Shown here: positions 36,741-48,310 of the stretch, piece after piece
Layout of the letters: every line of letters starts with the position of its first letter
How positions within the stretch are numbered: the first letter of the stretch is position 1
Assembly: GCA_947623455.1 (NCBI GenBank)
Contig: OX392528.1
Coordinates: 50,362,322-50,426,321 of the forward strand
DNA from: Mimachlamys varia
Taxonomy: Eukaryota > Mollusca > Bivalvia > Pectinida > Pectinidae
DNA: 64,000 nt
Reading direction: 5' to 3'
The notes under the pieces: generated by a model
Databases searched by the model: none
The model's input: only the letters and a program-made list of their open reading frames with translations
What the model was told of the DNA's origin: nothing
Program-made: the position numbers and the translations under genes

Positions 36741-39700
36741 GCCCTCCAGGAGGAGATGCTCCGAAGCTGTGCATCCGAGGTCCTCGTCAGCAAAACCAGG
36801 AGCGGGCAAGTCAGGAAATACATCCCTAAGTCCAAGCGCCTTACAGGTGTCCGCAGGGCCACTAGAATAGGGGCCTTTATGAGAGATAACTTACCCAGCA
36901 AATCTAAACCCACTGCTGCTAAGGACGTGACTAAATCTCTGGCAGTATCACATGAAATACAGAATGAATCCCTGCAGCAGACGACAGACAATGCTTTAAA
37001 TAGTTTACAAGAAGGTGATCAGGTCAGATTGGAGATCAGTGAAGAAAGTGTTAAAAATGTTTCCCTTCCAATGAATGTAAGTGGACCAAATGGGAGAACT
37101 TCTTCAGACTCAGCTTTCTCTGTGATAGACAAAACTTCCCAAGCTAATGAGGATGACTGTGAATCTCCAGGTCAGGAAGTGGCACAACTGCTGGGGTCTG
37201 GTTCCGTGGCCGAGGAAAATGTCAGCCCTAGCTGTGGTGACACTTCAGACCCCAGGTTTCCTCAACTATCTGTCAGCGAGTCTCATGATCAATCTTCTTG
37301 TTATGGAGAAACAGCAGCAAAGATGGAGGTCAAGGAGAATTTTGCCACACTGTGTCGTGCAGCACAGATGAAACAGCAGAGTACTGGACCCAGTGTTTTA
37401 GGCGGGAGTACAGGAACATTAATAGAACAGCTGACCTCTGATGGTGCGGAGGTCACCAGACACGTGCTGAGAGTGTTGGAGGACCGACAGACACTATTTA
37501 CTCCCACGTCTGATGGAGGGGGTGGCTCTTACGACAACTTTGATCCTCCCGAATTGGATCACTCCCAGAGTTCCATGGAAACGTGTATGGAGAATTCTAT
37601 GTTAAATAGAGCAGGAAGTGTAGGGCCCTGTGTCAGTGAATCAAATATTTCAGTGGATAATAGCTGCTTAGAAAAATCGAAACTTTTAAAAGTTTTTGAC
37701 TTCAACTTGGAACCTTCTTCAAATGTGTTAAAACCAAAGAGAAAAAGACAGTCCAGGACCACCAACAAGGATGTCTGCCCAATCATTCCTGCTAAAATTC
37801 ACAAAAAGTCGAGCAGAGGTGATGTTTGTTGTGTTGAAGTGGGTAATACATTAAGAGAATTTCTAGAGAATCACCAGATGATCAAAGGTATATATCTAAA
37901 CAAGGGCAAACGGCACATCAAAAAGGACCTGGTACAGCTGCGACGACAAGATAACGCTGTAGACAAGAGAAGTTGGCAAAGAGGAAATAACGTCCATGAA
38001 AGGAATCGTCTGGACGATTACTTTGAATTGACTGAAGCTGGACGGAAGAAGAAAGAGCTGGTTGACAAAAAGGAAGCTAGAGATGAGTTTGCTGTCAACT
38101 GGTACATGTGGTGTCCTGGGAGGGGAAACTGTCGGCGAAAGTGTGGGGGAATCGGACAATGTGCTGAAGGTATGTAATCTCTTCAAAATGTCACAATAGC
38201 TTACATGACTGAATCAAAAGATAATATAAGGCCAAAAGAAAAATATGTATGTTTCAAGTATCCTGACGACCCTAGATGTTACTGTCGACTCTAGCTATTT
38301 TATCACCATCTTGTATCTTTAATTTATTAGCCTGGCAAAGTTAACAGAAACTTAATAAAATGTCCTTCCTTCCTGTTCTGGGAGTCTGACCTTATTTTGG
38401 ACTACCTATTAGCCTCTGAAATGTGTAGAATACATTGTAAATTTGAAATGAAGCATAATATCAAAAGAAATTATTAAACTACCAAACTACCATATTTTTT
38501 TTCAGGCAAGTTACTAGAAACATACATATTTTTGTGTTGGCCTAAGATGATTTTGTCATGTCAAACTATCCAAAAACTCTAATAACAGGTGTGCATCTTA
38601 TAGTTCCCTAAAGATTTCCAGGATCTTAGATTGAGGCATTAATTCTTTCAGCTTGTCTTGAAGGTAATATATGAGGGACTTTGTGAAGGAAAATCTGGTA
38701 TTTTGAAACATTTGTCTCATAACCATTTTCTTAAATACCCTGAACTAGTACTCATTTTATATTTGCAGTTTGTTTATCTCTCAAACTATATATCTAGCTG
38801 TCTTTTGGTTTTACCTGTATGAGAAAGTACTGAAATGTCTGCATTGTTGAGAGAAAGAGAGTCAAAGTTATAATTTAAATTTTGGAAGTAATTATCTTTT
38901 AATTAATATTTGTGAAAGTGAGTCTCTTTTTATAGAAATAGTTATGAATATTAATATTGCACCATGTCTAACACATAAACAAACTTATTTACACTAATCA
39001 TGGTATTATCAGAAAATGTTTCCAGTAAATAACCTACCTAAACATTTCAATTTTATAGATACGTTATTTCGAAATTTTTCTCTGCATGTATTTGTTGATC
39101 TAGTTATAATATAATCATGGTTTATGACATGCAGTGTACTTTCCAGTTGGAACATTTTTTTTATTTTTTTTTTTTCAAAGGCCTAAGTGTTGAGCATGAA
39201 GAGAATATTTTGAATGTTAAAATTAATATCATTAACATATTCAAAGAATTCATTTAAGTGTGCAGAATCTGTCCCATGTGGTAGTTAAGCGGTCTGCAAG
39301 TGATTTTGTCTAAACATCTAGATCTGGTGTCCAACATGCAGCTTTGCTGCATTTTCTTGTTAGCTCACCTAGCTATATTCCAAAAGGTCCAATAAGAGTG
39401 AACTTAGGCTATAGTATGGCATATGTTGTGTTTCCTTTTGTCCATTGTCCATCAACTATTTCTTCTAACAGCTTCTACACAACCACAGATTGGAAATTTT
39501 ATCCAGTTTGGCTGGAAGCATCCCTTGATGCTGGGGATTCAAAATTGTACTACTGATCATTGAATGTATGACTGGCATATTATATGTACCACTTTGTTAT
39601 ACCCTTGTATGTTAATTTTCTTCACATAATTAATAAGCAATAGTAGTTCCAACTACAATAAAATTTAGAACAACCAATTGGCACAAATCATAACATTACC

Positions 39701-40485
39701 TAATTAATTGTATATTTTCAGGTTGCGAGGGAATGACTCACAAGCAGGATAGACACAACTGTTCTATGATGGTGAACTTGAAGCTGTTTCTAAGTGACCT
39801 CACAAAATGGCGTGTAAACATAACAGGGAGCCATATTCCCTCAGACTCCCTAATCCCCTGGCGCCGTCCATCTCGGGAGGGGGAGAGACTTGGCGAGGTC
39901 ATTAGGGACGAGATCATGTCCAAGTCTGACAAACCCGTCAGTACGTCTTCAGCGGATATCCAGGAGGTTCTTGCGGAGAAAGAACTACTCCCAAGGTCAT
40001 CCAAGGTCAAACGGAGGATTAACAGATTTGTCACTGGAATGAGGAAACGCCACGCATGTAAAGAACAAGACAATTCTATTTCAAATTTGCCAACTCAAGT
40101 TAACGTGGTGAAAGATGTAAATGTGCTGTCGGGAAGTACTTTAACTACACTGCAAAAACGTCAGGATAATCCGGATCAGAACAGCAGCAGTCAAAATGTT
40201 GTAACTGTTTATCAGGTGCTTCAAAAAGTCACTAATCTACCGACAGCACCATCGGTCGCTCAAAGCACCAACTTACCTCCTTCATTCGGTCAGCAGAACT
40301 TACCCCCGTCATCAGTAGGGGCAGTCTCCAGCCAGACTGGAAAGTACAACTACCCTACAGTGGGAGCGCCCCCTGTGGCCATAGGTGTTGCAATGGCCAG
40401 TAATAGTCGGCAATCCATGTTCGTAACACCGCCATCTCAATCTGCGTGTGATTCTGTGCCTTTGTTTATTACCCCTATACAGTGA
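36741..40485 (+). CDS. Unrecognised Cys/His-cluster protein, nested in gephyrin
   Basis: Two exons, 36741-38169 and 39722-40485, joined at a phase-1 GTATGT/TTTCAG junction; stop at 40483-40485. From the ATG at 36756 the product is 725 aa. Exon 1 has in-frame codons back to an acceptor-like GACCAG at 36740, then a stop, so it is either an internal exon or starts at 36756. The protein has a basic N-terminus, a long Ser-rich acidic middle and a basic KPKRKR signal (326-331). A cluster spans the splice: Cys 453, 459, 463, 469, 473 and 485, His 478 and 483, then LTKWRVNITGSH (498-509). Spacing C-x5-C-x3-C-x5-C followed by H-x-C, a W-x-V strand and G-x-H loosely recalls the WRKY/GCM/FLYWCH zinc fold, suggesting DNA binding. 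Next come a basic helical segment (SKVKRRINRF) and a Gln/Ser/Pro-rich tail. I do not recognise the family. Confidence 0.85.
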
Positions 40486-42482
40486 TTTCAAAGAAAATTT
40501 CACGAAAAGATACTAGTCAGACTGATTATATGGACAGTGCATCAGCTGATTCCCAGGGCCATCATGACCCACTGTATCCATGGGTGTTGGCATGGTCAAA
40601 TTGTTATAATTAAGGAATCTCAAATTTGTTATTGTTGACTCACGTTGAGTGTTGAAGATGTCCGAAAGGAACTGGAGTGATCTTTCTCAAATATCACATG
40701 AAAGTTTCGCATAATCCATAGCTACAATTGTATGCATGTATCATTCTAATGAACTGATCACAAAGCCAAGATGGTCGACCGCCAGCCATCTTGAATTTGA
40801 GGGTTGAATGTTTGTGTTATTTCTCATACCGGGTACGTTCAATTACTTGAAGATATACATTGTATCTTTCTCACATTTTGTGACAAGGGCAAACGAAGAT
40901 GTCCAACAAGTGCCCATCATGAAATTGAGAAAGAAACTTTGTTAACATGAGAATTTCACATTGAAGTTTTCCTTGGATCCAAGTTTGGCATTCCAAATTT
41001 TGGCGATGATTGGAAAACTCCAGTTAGTGGTATTTTCTTTGGAAATAGAAGTTTGCTATTGCTTATTTCTCAGAGTTTACAAGAGGAATTTTTCTCAAAT
41101 TTTACAGAAGAGTTCCTCTTGGTATATCGGTACATGTAATATGTACACATTTTTGGACTGAACTGAAAACCAAGATGCGAACAGGTGCCCGTCTTGTTAC
41201 AGTTTAAGTTTGTTGCCATTATTTAAAATTCATTCATTTTATGTATGTTTCCCCAAATCCTGAATTGTGTATGTTGACTTCAAAGATTGGGGAGATAGTA
41301 GACAGGCTAACTGATTAAACAGGTAACAGAAAAGATCGAACTGACATACAACGAATGAAGATGGTACAATGGGGGCCACAGCCTTGACATCTTGTTAATA
41401 ATATATCCTAGCTATTATGATTAACTGAATTTTCAATAGAAGTTTACAAATTACCTGCATGATTACAGATTTAACCTGCATTTCACTGACATTATCATAG
41501 TCTTGTTATTAATTGGATACACTTACCTCAGGTACCACATATGGCCATCATTGTGAAAGGAAGTTAAAACGTAGAACACAGTCAGGTAAAAATGCAATAC
41601 AAACCTAAATCTATATAAATTAAAAAGACGAGGAGTAAACTTAATCTATATAGATGTTTGAGTAGCACTACAGATTCACACAAATGCTGCAGATATTGTA
41701 TTCAGTTTAAATTTCCACGGCGAAAACATATATAAAATATAGTGTCAACACATTCACCCCAGAAATCTCATAATGAACTATTCCATCCTTTGATTTGGAA
41801 GTGCTCAAAATTGTCTTCAGGGGTAAATGAGTTAATCATACTTGCCAACTTTTTGAAATTTCCATGGGGGAGATTATGCGTCCTCGGAATTGAAAACAAA
41901 TAATATGTATACAGTTATGTACATTCAGAGGAAAAATAACACTTTTAAATGGCTTCTTTTGAGCTCTCCTTTCAGAAGAAATCATAAAATCTTAAAAAAT
42001 AGGAACATCTGTTACGCAAATTCCAAAGTTGAAAATGCAACATTTTAGGATCCAAAATCGGGAGTCTCATGATATTACAGCATTTTGTTTTAAGCAGTTC
42101 AAGTTGGTTAGGTTTTGAGTTTTATATGCACAAAAGAATGTCATGAATTACTATTATTTTAAGGCTTTCAGCAGGTACTAATATAGTAATTTCTGTTATG
42201 GATGCTGCAATAAGTTTAAACAGTTAGCTCAACATATTCTGTTAGCATCCCTTCCCTTTCATAATACCTCGGTAATGTTTATATTTGTTCGAGGGATTAA
42301 TGCTGGGGGTTAGTTTTTGTTTAAAGGTAATTACTTGTTAAAGAGTTAGTTTAGCCCTTTCCTCCCTATATAACTTCAATAGAGTCTTCTAATAATTGCA
42401 TTTCTCTGGGTGAGACCATATACTGTATTATCGTCTACAGGAGTGAAAGGGTTTAGGTGAATGTTAAGCTGTTTTTTTACTC
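40486..42482 (+). other. Probable 3' UTR of the nested gene and gephyrin intron
   Basis: No coding exon was recognised. It follows directly from the stop codon, so some of it is presumably 3' UTR of the Cys-rich gene. Confidence 0.4.
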
Positions 42483-42788
42483 CATGCACAGGGATTTGTA
42501 GGACAAACGATGATTAGAATGATGATTATGAATAAATTGGGTTAGGATCTATATGATGATGAATAAATAGGGTAGGGATCTATTTGAGGATTATGAATAA
42601 ATAGAGACGGGATCTATTTGAAGATAATGAAAAAAAAAGAGTCCGGATCTATTTGAGGATCATGAATAAAATAGGGCGGGATCTATATGATGATAATGAA
42701 TAAATAGAGACGTCAGGATCTATTGTAAATAGGTTCCGATTCTATTTATTCATAATCATCATTCACCTTACAAACCCTGTGCCCCATG
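42483..42788. mobile_element. Inverted-repeat element with tandem-repeat core
   Basis: The left end CATGCACAGGGATTTGTA and the right end (reverse complement CATGGGGCACAGGGTTTGTA) are inverted. Next to them GATGATTATGAATAAAT and its complement ATTTATTCATAATCATC form a second inverted pair. Between them lie five or six ~38-bp direct repeats of the type GGATCTATTTGAGGAT-(T/C)ATGAATAAATAG. Terminal inverted repeats around a tandem core resemble the architecture described for bivalve pearl-type elements; the assignment is inference. Confidence 0.7.
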
Positions 42789-45518
42789 TTTTGAGTTGTA
42801 AAGTTGTACCATATACCTAATCTTGGTAGAAGGGTTACTAATTGGGTTCAAGATAATTCATTTGTGTGGTTTTCCTAAACCTGTGGATATGATGAATTCT
42901 TCTACCGGTAGTTAACTTTAACTCCTTACTTAATCTGTGTAAAGATTAAATCAGCATAATCATTGTCTAAAATCTAAGTTTAAAGTACCGGGTACCATTA
43001 CATATACCTAGATGCCTTCAAAATCCTTAATTTGGGGATTCAGGTGATGGCCTATAATCTTTGTTTAAACTATAATCTTTGTTTTTGTCAATCTGCTGTA
43101 TAAATAATAACATTTTATTGAAGCTGTTTTGTTGACAATAATACACGCTATTTTATTTTTTTTTCCAATTTACTCATATTTTCATAACCAATTAAAATAT
43201 CATTTAGACAATCTTATTATATACCTGTTTCCCCTGTTGTCTTGATAAGTTAATTGTTAGAAAGAACATCTTTTGTGGATTTTTGTTTCCAAATTCTATT
43301 AACTGTTTACTTTGTTTACAATACATGTAGTTATATCAAAATAATATTAATACTTTTCTGCTGGAAGTATAATAATTCATGAGAGACAGTTTCTTGGCAT
43401 CAAAATGGTATAGAAAACACTACAACAAATCATGCTTACAAAGGTATTCAATATTTTGGTACATGTAAATCCTTTAAGATGGATATCTTGGTTTGGATAG
43501 AAACAAATAAACCCTTTCACTCCTTCACTCCTGTGTACTTAAGTAGACCATGTATATATGTCAACATCAGTCATCAGTGAATGGGGCAACAATACTAAGG
43601 AGTTACCTCTCTTTGTTCACGATTTTTGTTACTTGGCCACAGGCTATCAGCCTGGAGATGGTATTAACACACTTGAGGGATGGCTACTAATTATACCTTG
43701 TTAAATGATTATTTGTATTAATCTTGCCATGTATATTTCTTAATTTCCACTATTCAAAGAATTTTTTTGCAAATGTACATGCTACTTAACTGATAGTCGT
43801 TCTGCTATATATTTGTCCAATATAATGATAATTTGTAATATTGCCTTACAGATTTCTTTATTTTCCAGTATTCAAGCAGAATATAAACATGTACATGTGT
43901 ATATTTGTGTAAACATATATATATATATGTTAACCTGATTTTGGGGAAACTTGCTTTGTTAATATTCACATCGAACATATTATTCAGTTTGTCATGATAA
44001 TATGTTGTGGACTTGACTTAATAACAGTCATGATATTTGTTCTTTTGAGTTCAGACTGCGGCAAATGTTTCTTAATATATACTGTATTTGACCTACAAAG
44101 CACAGTGCACCTACTCGTAAACAGGCACCCTAACCTGTTTTTGAGAAAAAGAGGATTAGTGTGCTAATTAAAACCTATAAAAAAGTTTGTTACCTTGTTG
44201 ATCTGCTAATACAATCTTCAGTGTTTTGATCAGAGACCAGTGAAACAAAAACACACTTTATTCCTATGGTTTCAACTATTAATGGATTTTTCTTTGTATA
44301 TGTGTTTATAATGTGCACCCTTTTTGTGTGTTTGTATGCACCATAGGCTTATTATAGGTCAAATTCATTATAGTATACATTATAAGTATATATTATCACT
44401 GAGAACTGTGAATAACTTGATCCCACTGTTTTGATGAATTGTTGTTTTGCATTGTTACATTAAAAATATCACTGAAATACAGTTTGTATCTTGTGTTTCA
44501 AAACCTTGATTTTGTACTATACATACCATATACATGTAGGAATAGAATTAGTGATTAGCCATAAATGATTGAAAATCATCGTGCCTCTAGTGAAAACTTA
44601 AAACCATGTCATAGATGGCCTGATTTCACGAGTCGCTGGAATGAATGCTTCCTGATACTGTTTGACACATGACTTATGGTAATTTTGAGTTTGAAACACT
44701 GAGCATTGTATTAGTTTTACCAAAGTATGCAGTTTCATTATGGTAGTTTCAATGCAAACGAAATTCTGTTCTGGACACAAAATTCCTACATAGGACAATA
44801 ACTCTGTAAATAAGGGGTTGTTGGCCTTTAATTAATGACGTTATGCTCCGTACCCGAATAGGAAGTATGGAAATACAGATGAAATGATGGCCTGACTGAC
44901 GGACAATGCCCCGCCCCCCCTTTAATTTTAGGGGAACAGAAAAATAAGTGAACAGGTTGCCAAACATCACAGAATTTGTCTGCACTTACACATATCGAAC
45001 CTGGGATAATACATTTCTGTGAATTTTGAAATAATGATAATTTTGGTTGGCCATTTGCTTATTTGGTCTTGTTTTATATGCAGGTGCAAACCTGAATATT
45101 TTTTTTAAACATCGCAAAAAAACATTTCTGGCAAACGTTATCTAGCGTTTTCTATCAGAATGCACTGATTTAGTATCTCATTTGGTTGTTATATGCTGAA
45201 ATATTTAAGATTTAATTATTTGAAATTACTTCTTCCTAAGCACTTGTCAGCTATCCAATGTATTGAAAATGGGTGGGAATAAAGTGTGTACAATTAGAAA
45301 CAACTGGAAAAATGAATTGCTGTGCAAAATTTGAATTTGACTAGTGCGGTTACTGCTGTTGATCATACTGTAGAGAAATATCTCATTATTGACATGTACT
45401 ATGATGCTTATGTTTGCTAGTCTGGCAATATTTCATTTGGAAAAATAATGACAAGTAATGTACAGTTACGATCCAAAATTACCACATTATACATTTACAA
45501 ACTCTAGACAATCTACTT
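42789..45518 (+). other. Gephyrin intron, no exon seen
   Basis: AT-rich. A strong pyrimidine tract and AG at about 44910-44932 is followed 24 nt later by a weak donor; this was considered and rejected as an exon. Confidence 0.45.
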
Positions 45519-45768
45519 TTAAATAAACAAGACATTTTCCAACTGAATAAAAAATGTATTTAATGAATATCTTAATGTGGTTGATGCAAATATTCTTACA
45601 ACAAAGGCTGCCATTCTGCTACCACTACCCCTCGACCTCTGGGACACGGGTGTGAGGCCTACGTTGGGGCTGTCTGTCACCAGGTACTGGCTGTCGGTCG
45701 GAAATTCAGGCTTTACTCCAGCACTTAAACTTGGCACGTCTATAAACGACCTTAAGTGATGATAGGAC
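45519..45768 (-). CDS. Possible antisense terminal exon of an unknown gene
   Basis: On the minus strand a good pyrimidine tract (GGTTTGCTTGTGTTTTAG) precedes an open frame of 82 residues ending at a stop at 45519. The first ~55 residues (SYHHLRSFIDVPSLSAGVKP, then EFPTDSQYLVTDSPNVGLTP and a Ser/Gly/Arg stretch) have coding-like composition and the region is more GC-rich than its surroundings. The remainder is AT-rich and may be intron, because GTAAGA follows AAFV. Upstream in the same frame is a hydrophobic stretch that could be a membrane segment but would lie beyond the acceptor. No other exons of this gene were found and no family was recognised. Confidence 0.3.
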
Positions 45769-45901
45769 CTAAAACACAAGCAAACCAAACCAAAGATAAT
45801 AACAACGGTAACAGAGTCAATAAGAATAAATTTTAGTGAAATTGTTAGGTTTAAGACATAATCGCCACTTAAATTGTACTTGCGTTTATATGTTGGTAAA
45901 G

Positions 45902-46193
45902 GATTACAAGTATGGAAACCACCAATCTCATCTCGATCATGCGCATCCAAAAGGACATCACCACGGGGGGAGTGGTCACCATCATGGAGAAAGGGGTCAT
46001 CACCATGGAGAGAAAGGTCAACACCACGGAGAGGGAGGTCATCACCATGGTGAAGGAGGTAATCACGGAGAAGAGAGTCATCATCATAGTAAGAAAGGAA
46101 ATACCGCAGACGGCCATAGTCATCACCATGGACACGGCCATAGTCATCACCATGGACACGGCCATGGTCACCATCATAGTCATCATGACAGCA
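45902..46193 (+). CDS. GPHN: Histidine-rich exon, candidate gephyrin linker segment
   Basis: The open frame begins DYKYGNHQSHLDHAHPKGHH and continues as GHHHGE-type repeats, then HSHHHGHG repeats, ending HHSHHDS. More than a third of the residues are His. It ends at a strong donor (GCA|GTAAGT) in phase 1. The acceptor AG at 45900-45901 (or 45909-45910) is in phase 0. The last G-domain exon ends in phase 0 and the E-domain exon at 57055 begins in phase 1, so this exon fits exactly between them. In known gephyrins this place is a variable, unstructured, alternatively spliced linker. His-rich runs of this type bind Zn, Ni or Cu in other proteins. The pyrimidine tract is only moderate. It could instead belong to a separate nested gene or be an expanded low-complexity sequence. 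Confidence 0.55.
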
Positions 46194-46774
46194 GTAAGTT
46201 AAAATTCCAAGACATACAGTTGAATGTAATAAGGAGTTGCTTTCAAATCGGAAATACCATGTCTCATCTGTGCAATAAAGAGGAGGGAACTTACTGATTT
46301 GATCCTTCGCATCTAATGATGGATCTTTAATATTGTAATGAGAGATCGAGCAATTGCGGTTTGAGTTTTCAAATTGGAACGTTCACAACGTATAGGTGTT
46401 AATATGAGGGTATGAATATGAACAATTGTGGTTAAAATAGGAATGATGAAAATATTTTCTTATCATTTCTACAAACGGTGACTATAGTGTACTAGTATAT
46501 GATACTTATTTTGTACAAGTTGGTATTCTATAGTAAAAAATTTAGTCCTCTAGGTTTGCCGTTTCCTTGGTGGCCACGATTATATCTTTTGTGAAGTGGC
46601 ACGGTTCATGATATACACTCTTAAATATAACTAAACCGTATTCCTCCATGTTCTTGAATAGTATATATAAATGATTTATTGCGCCCCCTTTTTATTTCAG
46701 TTGTAGTTTAAAATATTTTGTGTATTTCCACGTTTTTGACCCCTAGCTTCACCGAAGGATATAACTGTTGCAAA

Positions 46775-46979
46775 AATTGAATGATGGATATCCAAAAATG
46801 AATTATTGATATCAAAAAATTGAATTATGGATATAATAAATTCCATAAATCTTTGGATAACCATAATTCGATTTTTGGATATCCAAAAATCATTTATTGA
46901 TAATTGATATCCAAAAATCGGATTATGGATATCCAAAAACCAATTATGAATATCCGTATCTCGAATGATGGCTATCCAG
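46775..46979. repeat. AT-rich repeat of GGATATCCAAAAAT units
   Basis: About nine copies of a degenerate unit around ATGGATATCCAAAAATGAAT, some inverted. The ATATCCAAAAAT core is itself partly palindromic. It lies in the gephyrin intron. Confidence 0.75.
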
Positions 46980-47519
46980 CTTGCTAATAAATAGTAAAAC
47001 GGCGCCCAATACTATGCATTTGTTCATCTATATTCACGTGTTAAAAGTGCAATCACATATGTATGCGTGTTAGGTTTCTCGTTCTCAACCCATGCATACT
47101 CATCTTTGACATATACCGGTTTTTTTTCATAAACGGAGTTTTTAATATCATCGGCAACAACTCCTGTCTGTGCGAGTAATACAATTATACAAGTCAGTTG
47201 AGTTCACTTTTATACCACAAATATCCCTGATTATGTTACCGATGGGTATAGTTTCATTTTCTTTTGAGATTTTTAACTGATTATTAAGTCGTATACACTG
47301 AAACAAATTCTCTGGAGATAACTCCCATGATATTTATACGAAGAAAAGTACAGAAGTATTTCATATAAATCAATTTCGCTGTATCAACAGGGAATGTGTT
47401 TTTTATTTAAATGGTAAGTGTTGTCTGTAATGTGTTTAACTCAAACTTTTATGACCCAAGTAGCAAAACCTATTGATGGTATTCAACAGTCAATTTCAAA
47501 AGTTAACCTAAGACATACG
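46980..47519. other. Gephyrin intron, no feature recognised
   Basis: AT-rich sequence without exon-like structure. Confidence 0.4.
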
Positions 47520-47660
47520 ATTCTGCAAAATCAAAGTCAATTAAACTAGAGACAAAATATGAACAAAGGAAAGGTTCACATGGAGAACCTTGTACAAGTA
47601 AAAGAGAATAAGACCAGGTGTTCCGGAAAAGTAAGCGTCCCCTGCTTCGACGACACCCGC
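47520..47660 (+). repeat. Dispersed repeat (GTTCCGGAA family), copy 1
   Basis: Shares ATATGAACAAAGGAAAG, CATGGAGA-CCTTGTA and GGTGTTCCGGAAAAGTAAGC with copies at 49520, 51530 (inverted) and 56770. It continues CTTCGACGACACCCGCCATG here. The same phrase occurs in bivalve genomic sequence I have seen; the family name is not known to me. Confidence 0.75.
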
Positions 47661-47736
47661 CATGAAAATCCAAGTAAACATCAAGTCCTTAAAGTGAGAA
47701 CCAAGTCATCATTCTCAATCACAACAAGAAAGCGCA

Positions 47737-48084
47737 CTAATGAGCATATTTAAAAAGGTCCACCTTCAAAGTATACAAGGATACACATTGTTTCTCAATG
47801 AGAGCAAGATGTCGATGTATCTGAAAGTGAAACTGAAAATTTGTGCAAGATTCCTCTCCTGATAAGCTCTTCAAATTCAGCTTCGTCAACAAGTCAGCCA
47901 AGAATGGGACGGTCACAGTTTGTTCCCACAGGAATGCCAATAGTTTGCTGGAAATTTTTCCGCCAAGCTGAAAGATATTGTCAACCAAGAATTCAATTAT
48001 TCGTATTATAAATTTCTCGGTATATTTCGTCTTAGCTTTTATTGTGTTTTTCACGAAGAATGATCCAAAATTGCTCACTAGCAT
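47737..48084 (-). pseudogene. Penelope-like reverse transcriptase fragment
   Basis: The minus-strand frame contains IIEFLVDNIFQLGGK and later FLADLL, with a degraded FLWEQTVTVP where PLE reverse transcriptases have the PMGTNCAP segment. Several key residues are lost and the frame has no catalytic YIDD, so it is a dead, truncated copy. It lies within the gephyrin intron and about 90 bp from a hammerhead-bearing repeat. Confidence 0.7.
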
Positions 48085-48149
48085 TGATCAATATTATTTT
48101 TGACGTCCACTTTCCTTGGAAAAGGCAGCTCCCTTAATGAGAGACCGAA

Positions 48150-48310
48150 GAAGCTACCTTTTGGCCCTTAGCATCACTGAAGAGCCCTAGGAGGACAAAA
48201 CAGCTGTATCATGCAGTTTAATTAGTTTTTTCGGCATACTGTATCTATTACTAAATTTAAGAGGTGCAGCATATGTGTGTGTTACGTGATCCTTCAGTAT
48301 GGTATACGGT
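48150..48310 (+). ncRNA. Hammerhead-ribozyme repeat, copy A (core mutated)
   Basis: The core CTGAAGA at 48177 is followed by GCCCTAGGAGGAC, then AAAAC where GAAAC is expected, then the palindromic stem III ACAGCTGT. Stem I halves GCATCA (before the core) and TCATGC (after the cleavage position) pair with one C-C mismatch. Loss of the invariant G12 makes this copy probably inactive. The flanking sequence is shared with the copies at 52358 and 55870. Confidence 0.65.

Noticed and set aside
36579..38186. Minus-strand and alternate-frame open frames over the Cys-rich gene
   Set aside because: They lie opposite or overlap the long plus-strand frame, which has consistent splice sites and coding composition.
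44932..44956. 24-nt micro-exon (GNRKISEQ) after a strong pyrimidine tract in the gephyrin intron
   Set aside because: The donor CAG|GTTGCC is weak and the segment is too short to judge without transcript data.
45602..45682. Plus-strand exon-like segment AAILLPLPLDLW... ending at ACCAG|GTACTG
   Set aside because: No similarity to gephyrin linkers; the minus-strand reading has the better acceptor and composition.
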